Part shown: in pieces, positions 46,953 through 55,312 of the stretch
How the letters are laid out: each line of letters begins with the position of its first letter
Position numbering within the stretch: position 1 is the stretch's first letter
Assembly: GCA_007859835.1 (NCBI GenBank)
Contig: SJPJ01000001.1
Location: forward strand, 3,683,437-3,747,436
Source of the DNA: Novipirellula herctigrandis
Lineage (GTDB): Bacteria; Planctomycetota; Planctomycetia; Pirellulales; Pirellulaceae
Reading direction: 5' to 3'
DNA: 64,000 nt
Translations under genes and position numbers: made by a program
Notes under the pieces: generated by a model
The model's database searches: none
Told to the model about the DNA's origin: nothing
The model's input: only the letters and a program-made list of their open reading frames with translations

Positions 46953-48485
46953 ATGAACCCGGAATTGAAAATGATGATAAACAAGCTACTGCTATGGCTC
47001 CTATGTGTCACAGCGTTATTCGCACGCGCACCTGCTACCGGTTTTGCTGCTGACAAAAGCAGGCCGAATGTCATTTTCTTGATGGACGACCAACACCGTT
47101 GGGACGCGCTCGGGGTGGTGGATGGTGCTGTAAAGACGCCGAACCTGGATGCCCTGGCAAAATCGGGCATTCTCTACGATCAGGCCGTCTGCCAGGCGCC
47201 GATGTGTATTGCCAGTCGTAACTCGATGATGTTCGGTCTCTATCCGAATCAGACTGGTGTACTGCGTAATGGTCACGGAATGCCAGACGCACAACTGCCC
47301 GCCCGCCCGCTGCCCGAACTGTTCAGAGACGCCGGGTACCAAACCGCCGGCTTTGGTAAAACCCATTGGGGTTTGGTTTGTGGGACTCGTGGTTTTGAAA
47401 CCCGATATATCGCAGAGTGCCTTGAAAATGACGCCGTGATGATGATCGACGATGCACCGGCAGCCAAACAGCGATACGATGCCGAGAGCAAAACGATGGG
47501 CCCTGGCGAGGAGGACAACCTCGGGTATCTCGGGTTCACAAGTCCATTGCCGGAGGGAGAACACCGAGACGGCTGGGTAACCAATAAATGCCTCGAGTTT
47601 ATCGACGGCGAGATTGATCCCGAACGACCATTGTTTCTGTATCTCTCTTTCCTTAAGCCACACGCCGGTCACAACGTTCCTGCCGGGTACGAAGATCGCT
47701 ATGACGTGAATGACACTCAGTACGCGTCGCAGCCACCATGGACGGAGGACCGCTCGCCACATGCCGCCGGTGTCAATCGCCGTGACAAGTACATCGACTA
47801 CTGGAGCAAAGCAACGGACGAGCAATGGCGGTTGATGACCATGCGATATCGGGCGAACTGCACGTGGATTGACGATATGTTCGGAAGAGCCCTGAAGGCT
47901 CTACAGCGAAAGGGGGTGCTGGACAACGCGATCATTGTCTTTTGTAGCGATCACGGCGAAATGCTGGGCGAACGCTTCTATCGATTCAACAAGTATTGTC
48001 TTTACGAATCAAGCGTCCGCGTCCCTCTTGTACTCGCTGGTTCCGCGATTCCCGAGCAACTGCGTGGGACACGCGATCATCGGGCCGCCGAGTTGGTGGA
48101 TCTCTATCCCACCTTGCTGAGCGCCACCGGGATAGAAGTTCCGCAACAATCGGTCGGGTTAAATCTGTTGGACCGTCAGAAAAGGCCGGCATCGTTCTGT
48201 GCCCTGCATGAACGAGAGGCCGAAGCCGCTTTTATGTGGCGAACTGCTGACCACAAACTGATTCTCAGGATGAAACGAAGAGTCGACGACGACGCCAGTA
48301 CGTACACGGCAAACGACATTATCGGTGGCGAATTTTTTGATTTGGTCAATGATCCGCAAGAGTGGCGTGACCTGTACTCGGCTCCTTCGGTCCACTTGGA
48401 GACACGCGAGAGGATGACCCAGGAACTGTTGGCCTTTCTCAAGTCTCACCACAAACGGACGAATTTCAGGCAACGAAAAAGATGA
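46953..48485 (+). CDS. Secreted sulfatase (S1, CIASR variant)
   Basis: A 510-residue sulfatase. Hydrophobic export signal LLLWLLCVTALFARAPATGFA, then PNVIFLMDDQHRWDALG. Its DDQHRWDALG form is typical of choline-sulfatase/iduronate-type members. The maturation motif is CIASR (Cys85), with Ala in place of Pro. FCSDHGEMLGE is the later metal site, and FFDLVNDPQEWRDL the end signature. The start could be the Met at 46953 (GAAGG is very close) or one at 46971. It lies 40 bases after the GH78 gene, inside the AraC-linked operon. Confidence 0.9.
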   Translation: MNPELKMMINKLLLWLLCVTALFARAPATGFAADKSRPNVIFLMDDQHRWDALGVVDGAVKTPNLDALAKSGILYDQAVCQAPMCIASRNSMMFGLYPNQTGVLRNGHGMPDAQLPARPLPELFRDAGYQTAGFGKTHWGLVCGTRGFETRYIAECLENDAVMMIDDAPAAKQRYDAESKTMGPGEEDNLGYLGFTSPLPEGEHRDGWVTNKCLEFIDGEIDPERPLFLYLSFLKPHAGHNVPAGYEDRYDVNDTQYASQPPWTEDRSPHAAGVNRRDKYIDYWSKATDEQWRLMTMRYRANCTWIDDMFGRALKALQRKGVLDNAIIVFCSDHGEMLGERFYRFNKYCLYESSVRVPLVLAGSAIPEQLRGTRDHRAAELVDLYPTLLSATGIEVPQQSVGLNLLDRQKRPASFCALHEREAEAAFMWRTADHKLILRMKRRVDDDASTYTANDIIGGEFFDLVNDPQEWRDLYSAPSVHLETRERMTQELLAFLKSHHKRTNFRQRKR

Positions 48486-48522
48486 AGTCCTGATACGATT
48501 CAACACATTGCGAAACCGATCG

Positions 48523-51500
48523 ATGAACCAACCCACATCCATTCTTTTTATTGCACTGACACTTATCGCCGGAGGCCTTCGCGCCGACGAATTCGTTGAT
48601 GCCTTCCGGAATCCGCCTGATGCGTCGCGTCCGGGTGTTTACTGGTACTTCATGGACGGCAACCAGGATCGCGACGAGATGATCGCCGACTTGCGTGCCA
48701 TGAAAGAGGTCGGCATCGGCAGCGTACTGTTTCTGGAAGTCGATCTGGGGATGCCGCGTGGTCCAATACCGTTCATGACCGAACCGTGGCAGGACAACAT
48801 CGCACATGCCTTTGCCGAAGCAGGACGAATGGAGATGGAAGTGATTCTCGGCACCGGGCCTGGCTGGAGCGGCAGTGGAGGGTCATGGGTGAAAGCCGAG
48901 GACTCGATGAAGCACCTGGTTGGCAACAGCCTCAAAGTCACCGGGCCAGCAATGCTCGACGAAATTTTGGAGATCCCGCCACCTCATCCGGCTAACCACT
49001 TCGCCGGAATGAATGCAGTCCATGAATCCGAACGTAATGCATGGCACGAGGATGTGGCCGTGATCGCCTTTCCGACTCCTGCCGAGGAAACAGCCACCAT
49101 TGATCAGATCAACATCAAGACCTTGAAGGATGTGCAGCCCTACTCAATCCGCCGGACTCTCCAGCGGTTTGTCGCGTCTCGCGCCGATTACACCGAGCCG
49201 GATAAGTCCAGCGTGATCGATTTGAACCAAGTCATTGATCTAACTTCGTTGATGCAGCCCGACGGTCGCATCCGCTGGAGTGTCCCCAAAGGCGAGTGGA
49301 CGGTGATGCGATTCGTTTCCCGAAGCACCGGCCAAACCACACGCCCTGCTCCACAGACCGGCCACGGATTCGAGACAAACAAGTTTGATCGCGAAAGTTA
49401 CCAACGGCATTGGGAAAATTTTCATGCCAAACTGATTAAGAAAATCGACGCCAAGGGTGGACCGCTCAAGCCGGGCACGGGGCTGACAACCATTCACCTC
49501 GACAGTTGGGAGATGAGTTCTCAAAACTGGACTGCGGGGTTTCGCGAGGAGTTTCGTAAACGCCGGGGATACGATCCGCAGCCCTTCTATCCCGCTTACA
49601 CCGGACTAGTCGTCGATAGCTTGGAGCGGACCGAGAGATTCTTGTGGGACATGCGCAAGACCTCACAAGAATTGGTGCTAGAGCAGTACGCCGGCGTGAT
49701 TAAACAGATCGCCCATGAGCATGGCTTGCTGTACTCGAACGAGCCTTACGACATGAATCCGGCCGGCGACATCGATCTGGGCTCCGTTGCCGACATACCC
49801 ATGTGTGAGTTTTGGAACGCTCCCCATGATACGCAGTACGGCTGCATCGAAGCAGTCAGTATCTCGCACACGATGGGACCTCAGGTTGTAAAGGCAGAGG
49901 CTTTTACGTCGAGTGAAGATGCCTTTGCGAAGCATCCCGCTAATATGAAGAACCAAACCGATTGGGCTCTCGCGATCGGCATCAACGGCATTGTTTTCCA
50001 CACCTATCAGCACCAAACGCTCGGCGACAAAGAGCAGCCAGGGATGACCATGGGACCCTATGGCGTTCAGTGGCATCGTAACCAAACGTTCTGGCGATTC
50101 CTGCCCGCCTATCATGAGTACTTGGCGCGCTGTTCGCATCTTTTGCGGCAGGGCGAAGCGGTGGCCGACATCCTCTACCTCACGCCCGAAGGCGCCCCGC
50201 ACATTTTCGAGGCCCCCGAGGATGCCACCGAGGGAGTCACAAGGATGCGAGACAAGAAGGGGTACGCCTTCGATGCGGTCACGCCGCGGATCCTTGCGAT
50301 GCGGGCACGGGTCGAAGGCGACAGAATCGCCTTTCCGGACGGCAGTAAATATCGGGTCCTGGTATTGCCCGACGTGCCGGCGATGACTCCCGAATCACTT
50401 GCAACCATCAAGAAGTTGGTGGAAGCCGGGGCCACTGTGATCGGTAACCCGCCGGTCAAGTCCCCAAGCCTAGTAGACTATCCGGCGTGTGACGACGAGG
50501 TGTCCAGACTGGCTGAGTCGATTTGGGGTGGCGCTGAAGTTCCTGAGGAAGTGACTCGTATCGAACGAGGAAAGGGCGAGGTGTTCTGGGGTGGAGCCCT
50601 TGCGCCTAGTTCGGGCCTCTTTCCGAGCTACCTCACCACCGAATCAATCTTGTTCGGGCTGGGACTTCCTGAAGATTTCTCCTCGCCCTCGGGCAAGCTG
50701 CGTTACATCCATCGTCAAACGGAAGACCGCGACTTCTATTTCGTTGCCAACCGCACCGAAGAGCGGGTCGACACCGAGGGGATCTTTCGGATCGAAGGAC
50801 GTCAGCCGCAACTGTGGGATCCGGTTACCGGAACCACGCGGCAACTTGAAAATTATGAAGCACGCGATGGGATGACAACTATTCCGCTCTCCTTCGAACC
50901 TTACCAGAGCTTCTTTGTCGTTTTTCCGAAAAGCAACTCTGGAAATGATCGAGCAAATGTTGCCATCGAAAATTTCCCAACATTGAAAAATTCCTTGCAG
51001 CTTGATGGAGTCTGGGACGTTGCCTTCGATCCCGTGCGTGGCGGTCCAGCGGATGTCACTTTTGATCGATTGCAGGATTGGACAAAACACCCGGAATCCG
51101 GCGTTCGCTATTACTCGGGCGTGGCCACCTATCGCAAACGTTTTGATCTCTCAACGCCAGACGTCTCGGACGACACGAGGCTCTATTTAGACCTTGGCAC
51201 TGTGCATGACCTTTGTCGCGTCCGCCTCAATGGTCATGATCTCGGGGTCGTTTGGACTGCACCATGGCGAGTCGACATTGCTTCCGCGGTGAAACCTTCC
51301 GACAACCAGTTGGAGATTGACGTGGTCAACGGTTGGGCCAACCGGTTGATCGGCGATCTGCAGGAGGGTGATCGGGGAGTTCGCGAAGTGACATGGAAAT
51401 CAGGTTTACTGGATGGCAAGACTTTTTCAGCGGGGCGTTTTTCCTTCGTAACCCACCAACATTACAAGCCGGCGTCACCGTTGCTGCCGGCCGGCCTGCT

Positions 51501-51546
51501 CGGGCCAGTGACTGTCTTGGTAGAATCTTCAGCGGAGACACCTTAG
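48523..51546 (+). CDS. GH106 alpha-L-rhamnosidase-like protein
   Basis: A 1,007-residue protein of the GH106 type. After a signal peptide (SILFIALTLIAGGLRA) come PGVYWYFMDGNQDRDEMIAD and MKEVGIGSVLFLEV of the barrel, IHLDSWEMSS and IPMCEFWNAP with the conserved Glu residues, a GH42-like domain (VEAGATVIGNPPVK) and the C-terminal jelly roll (LNGHDLGVVWTAPW). It differs from the GH106 at 29114 in lacking the SGNH domain and in a shorter N-terminal region. The Met at 48523 is preferred to the TTG at 48508. It probably acts with the adjacent GH78 and sulfatases on rhamnose-bearing oligosaccharides. Confidence 0.85.
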   Translation: MNQPTSILFIALTLIAGGLRADEFVDAFRNPPDASRPGVYWYFMDGNQDRDEMIADLRAMKEVGIGSVLFLEVDLGMPRGPIPFMTEPWQDNIAHAFAEAGRMEMEVILGTGPGWSGSGGSWVKAEDSMKHLVGNSLKVTGPAMLDEILEIPPPHPANHFAGMNAVHESERNAWHEDVAVIAFPTPAEETATIDQINIKTLKDVQPYSIRRTLQRFVASRADYTEPDKSSVIDLNQVIDLTSLMQPDGRIRWSVPKGEWTVMRFVSRSTGQTTRPAPQTGHGFETNKFDRESYQRHWENFHAKLIKKIDAKGGPLKPGTGLTTIHLDSWEMSSQNWTAGFREEFRKRRGYDPQPFYPAYTGLVVDSLERTERFLWDMRKTSQELVLEQYAGVIKQIAHEHGLLYSNEPYDMNPAGDIDLGSVADIPMCEFWNAPHDTQYGCIEAVSISHTMGPQVVKAEAFTSSEDAFAKHPANMKNQTDWALAIGINGIVFHTYQHQTLGDKEQPGMTMGPYGVQWHRNQTFWRFLPAYHEYLARCSHLLRQGEAVADILYLTPEGAPHIFEAPEDATEGVTRMRDKKGYAFDAVTPRILAMRARVEGDRIAFPDGSKYRVLVLPDVPAMTPESLATIKKLVEAGATVIGNPPVKSPSLVDYPACDDEVSRLAESIWGGAEVPEEVTRIERGKGEVFWGGALAPSSGLFPSYLTTESILFGLGLPEDFSSPSGKLRYIHRQTEDRDFYFVANRTEERVDTEGIFRIEGRQPQLWDPVTGTTRQLENYEARDGMTTIPLSFEPYQSFFVVFPKSNSGNDRANVAIENFPTLKNSLQLDGVWDVAFDPVRGGPADVTFDRLQDWTKHPESGVRYYSGVATYRKRFDLSTPDVSDDTRLYLDLGTVHDLCRVRLNGHDLGVVWTAPWRVDIASAVKPSDNQLEIDVVNGWANRLIGDLQEGDRGVREVTWKSGLLDGKTFSAGRFSFVTHQHYKPASPLLPAGLLGPVTVLVESSAETP

Positions 51547-51716
51547 CAAAGAACACTTTGTCTCAGGCCTTTTTACGGCAGTGCACGACAACCGTTTTAC
51601 AATCTTAGCAACATTCCTTTATTGGCGACTTGCGTTTTCGATATCGTCGTTTCCAAACTCTTTCCGCCGATAGCCCAATGATTATGCAATGCAGCACCAT
51701 TATTATGCGAGATACC

Positions 51717-53138
51717 ATGATGCATCTTATGATTCGATCGATTTCCGCCGTCGTCGCCTGTGTCTTTGTGGTTTTAACAAGTGCGGAAGCATTCTCTGAG
51801 TATAAACAGCCGAACATCATCTTCATCCTCGCCGATGATTTGGGATTCAATCAAATTGGCGCTTACGGTGACACACCGATCAAAACGCCGAACCTTGATT
51901 CTCTTGCAAAGAATGGCATTCGGTTTACACAAGCATACGCCGGCAACACGGTCTGTTCACCATCGCGTGTTTCTCTGTTTACTGGCCGCGACGGTCGATT
52001 GATGGACAACAACTCCAACACCGTCCAGCTTGAAGCTATCGATGTTACCATCGCTCATGTGCTGAAGCATGCGGGATATGACACGGCCTTATTTGGCAAG
52101 TACTCCATCGGTTCGCAAATGGGAGTTACTGACCCATTGGCAATGGGTTTCGATACTTGGTTCGGTATGTATTCGATCCTGGAAGGTCATCGACAGTATC
52201 CGCATGTCCTTTGGCGGGACGGAAAGAAGGTGCGTATTGAATCGAACGAGGGCGGTAAGAAAGGGGCTTACGCTCAAGAACTGTTTGCAGGCGAAGCGAT
52301 CGATTACATCCGGCGCGACCGAGACAATCCGTTCTTTATCATGCTCGCCTTTTCTTCGCCTCATGCCGAATTGGGCGCACCAGAGGAATTTGTGAGACCC
52401 TACGAAAAGGAGTTCACCGAAATACCCTACACAGGGATGGCCACCGGAACGCCTGCGGACAAATACGCTTGGTACTATCCCGAAGCAGTTGAGCGACCGC
52501 ACGCCACGCTGGCTGGCATGGTGACGGCGTTTGATGCTTACGTGGGCAAAATCGTCTCCACGCTTAAAGAGAGAGGCATCGACGACAATACCCTCATTGT
52601 TTTCACGTCCGACAACGGTCCGCACGATGAAGGCGGCGGCGATCCAAGATTCTTCAAAGCATCTGAACCATACAAGGGCATGAAACGGGATCTTTACGAC
52701 GGCGGGATTCATGTTCCGATGATCGTCCATTGGCCTGCTGCGATCAGGATCGGCCGAGTTGATTCTACACCGTGGGCCTTTGCAGACGTTTTGCCAACGT
52801 TCGCTGACATCGCTGGCGTTCCGTTAAATTCCGTTCCACGTGTACGGACCAACGGAGTTTCCATTCGCAGTCGCTTGAACGACAGTCCGCTCGTTTTACC
52901 CGAGCGTACGCTGTACTGGGAATTTGGCAAGCAAGCGGGTGACCCCAATTCAGGAGTCATCGGGGAGGTCTTTCAAGCTGCCCGTCGCGGACCTTGGAAA
53001 GCCGTCCGCTACGGGATCGATGCGCGCGTGGAGCTGTACCAGATCGAGAAGGATCCAAGTGAAAGTGACGAACTATCGGAGAAACATCCGGAGATACATC
53101 AAGAGTTCGTATCCCTCTTCGAGCAATACAAGGGTTAG
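51717..53138 (+). CDS. Secreted sulfatase (S1, CSPSR)
   Basis: A 473-residue sulfatase with canonical formylglycine motif CSPSR (Cys80), PNIIFILADDLGFNQIG at the N-terminal metal site, FTSDNGPHDEGG in the middle, and LYQIEKDPSESDEL at the end. It resembles the arylsulfatase A group. I chose ATG 51717 because it directly begins a signal peptide (HLMIRSISAVVACVFVVL); earlier in-frame Met codons have no good ribosome site. It is the last gene of the AraC-linked plus-strand run. Confidence 0.9.
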   Translation: MMHLMIRSISAVVACVFVVLTSAEAFSEYKQPNIIFILADDLGFNQIGAYGDTPIKTPNLDSLAKNGIRFTQAYAGNTVCSPSRVSLFTGRDGRLMDNNSNTVQLEAIDVTIAHVLKHAGYDTALFGKYSIGSQMGVTDPLAMGFDTWFGMYSILEGHRQYPHVLWRDGKKVRIESNEGGKKGAYAQELFAGEAIDYIRRDRDNPFFIMLAFSSPHAELGAPEEFVRPYEKEFTEIPYTGMATGTPADKYAWYYPEAVERPHATLAGMVTAFDAYVGKIVSTLKERGIDDNTLIVFTSDNGPHDEGGGDPRFFKASEPYKGMKRDLYDGGIHVPMIVHWPAAIRIGRVDSTPWAFADVLPTFADIAGVPLNSVPRVRTNGVSIRSRLNDSPLVLPERTLYWEFGKQAGDPNSGVIGEVFQAARRGPWKAVRYGIDARVELYQIEKDPSESDELSEKHPEIHQEFVSLFEQYKG

Positions 53139-53405
53139 ACGCCAAATTCTAGTTTGATATTCCATTCGAATTCAAAAAACAACTTCCACAATAAAACGCA
53201 CGGCCCATAGCACCAACATCAACGAGGAGGGCTTGAGGGATCGTCTTCTTATGCGTGCTTTCAGTATCCGATCCCATCGGGGGCTAGGCGAGCCAGATCG
53301 AACTGATAGAGAAGTCAACCGTTGATGAAAAGCCGCGTCATGCAGTACATGAAAGCCTCGCAAATCGTGCAATTAAAAGTTAAATAGCGAGTCCAAACTT
53401 TAGGG

Positions 53406-55052
53406 CTATAACAATCCGAAAATTTCTTTCCAAGCCTCGATTGCATCTTTTTGGGCGTCTTTTTGTGTCACCAACTCTTCGTCGAAGCCCCAAAAATTGA
53501 GATCCAATTCAAACCGGTTGCTCCACAACGATCCTCCTTTGCCCTGTTTGGCAACCCATAGAAAAGCTCGGCCAACTCCGTCGGGCCATCCTCGAAAATG
53601 CTTGGACGTTTCGTTCGCTGGCCCGCCGTTGATGAACTCTGAGACACTCGCGGTGATTTCTGCTGGCATCGAGTGATCCTTGTTGTTCGAGTCTTTGGGT
53701 TTGAAGGGCGCATTGACATTGACCGCCCCTATCATCGTTTTGCCGTCAATTTCGAAAAGACAAGACTGCGTCCAGGCAAAACACTTTTCCATCTGCGGAA
53801 TCAGTTTCGCAATACATTCACCAGGCTTGCCGATCTGTTTGGGAATCTCCATCGCCGTGGGGTTCCCAATCGCGGACTGTTTCGCAGCAATGGATCGCGC
53901 CTCACCGGATTCATTTTTCAAGATACGCAAAGTTCCTGTTACGGTTTCATGTTCTGAAAGCTTGAACGGAGCCTTTCTCGACTTCTTAATCAATTCAATT
54001 TGCAGCGAGTCTTCGATGGGGCGAAAGGTCGCAAAGTTCTTCGCCTTGCGTTTTTCCTTTTCAATTAAATCCCATGAAGTCGGATCGGGAACTGCTCCTT
54101 CGATGATCACCCCCGTCAGTTCCATTTCGTCGATCTGCAGACTCACCAGCAAGCCTGGATGAAGACCGAAATTGTTTTGAAGGCTCTTTGGCATCTCCAT
54201 CTCGGTGGTAAAAGAGTCGCTTCGAACGCTTCCCCAATACTCACCATTTTTCAACAACTTTGGTTTTTGCTTTGGCTGTTTCTTTTTCGGCGGAAGCCCC
54301 TTTGAGGCACGCCGCAGCAAATCAAAATCCTGACTAGGAGGATGGATTGGCAATATCGCATCGGACATGCGAAACGATGTTGGCTTCTTCACGTGTGAAA
54401 GGAAAATCGCTAGCTGTGGAAAAACGTCTTTGTCGAGATCTTCATGTAGAAATCGAGTGAACGCGGTGGCGCGATAGAACCCAGGCTCGCACCTGACAAC
54501 GTAGCTGGCTGCTTCAGTGTAGGCCGTGCTATTGAGGTTTTCGTCTTTGCGAGAGTTGATCTCGAAGTGATCAGCTTCTTGCTCAGATCCCTCTTCGAAG
54601 AATTCAGGTTCGTAGACGACTAACATTCGGCCAGTCGGGAGATCTAGAAATTGAGTTACCGGATCGAACCAATTTCCATTCTTCGGTGCCGCCGGTTTTG
54701 TATGATCTTCGTTGGTAAACAACAGATCGAGGCTTGGCACGCTATCGCTATCCGTTATTGCCGGGTGGGAGTCAACTGCCATCCACGTTCCCCGACCAGC
54801 CCATCGTCGAATCTTATCGTATTTCGATTTTGGTTTCTTTCGCCAAGCCACGTCGAGTAGATTGAATTTGGCATCATTCAATCTTTTTAGATTTGATTCA
54901 TCGAGCATTAACGTGCACCAACCGACGGATCCCGATCGGAGACTGATTGCTGAAGGATCCACCTTCTTTATCGACGGTCGCCTTTGTTTCTTAGCCACAC
55001 GGTTCTCCATTGTATTCGGGTGATTCCAGGCTTCATCTCGCTTTCTAAGCAT
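53406..55052 (-). CDS. Unrecognised 548-residue protein
   Basis: I do not recognise this protein. It has no signal peptide or membrane helix. The first 35 residues are rich in Lys/Arg (VAKKQRRPSIKK). A Lys/Pro-rich linker (GLPPKKKQPKQKPK) near residue 265 divides it into two halves of mixed alpha/beta character. The first half contains WMAVDSHPAITDSDSVPS and GRMLVVYEPEFFEEG; the second contains GVIIEGAVPDPTSWDLIEKE. It is the first gene on the minus strand after the polysaccharide cluster and faces it tail to tail. The start may be 55010 rather than 55052; neither has a clear ribosome site. Codon pattern and length argue that it is a real gene. Confidence 0.6.
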   Translation of the reverse strand: MLRKRDEAWNHPNTMENRVAKKQRRPSIKKVDPSAISLRSGSVGWCTLMLDESNLKRLNDAKFNLLDVAWRKKPKSKYDKIRRWAGRGTWMAVDSHPAITDSDSVPSLDLLFTNEDHTKPAAPKNGNWFDPVTQFLDLPTGRMLVVYEPEFFEEGSEQEADHFEINSRKDENLNSTAYTEAASYVVRCEPGFYRATAFTRFLHEDLDKDVFPQLAIFLSHVKKPTSFRMSDAILPIHPPSQDFDLLRRASKGLPPKKKQPKQKPKLLKNGEYWGSVRSDSFTTEMEMPKSLQNNFGLHPGLLVSLQIDEMELTGVIIEGAVPDPTSWDLIEKEKRKAKNFATFRPIEDSLQIELIKKSRKAPFKLSEHETVTGTLRILKNESGEARSIAAKQSAIGNPTAMEIPKQIGKPGECIAKLIPQMEKCFAWTQSCLFEIDGKTMIGAVNVNAPFKPKDSNNKDHSMPAEITASVSEFINGGPANETSKHFRGWPDGVGRAFLWVAKQGKGGSLWSNRFELDLNFWGFDEELVTQKDAQKDAIEAWKEIFGLL

Positions 55053-55312
55053 GAAATATCTTATCGCATCCGTTTATGAATTTCGAGTTTTCATATTGGT
55101 TCGCGCGCGGTCACGGAATGTTGAGCAACTTTTTGGTCCTGGACCATCGACGACAACGCTCAACAGGCGATCGTAGCAATAAAGTATTTTGGCAGCGGAT
55201 TCTTCATCGTTCACTCCTTATGGTATTTTTTGAGGTTACCATACTGCTATGCAAAACGTGGACCTGAAATATCCTTTGAAACCGCGAAACGTTTCATACA
55301 GGATTTGCCAAA

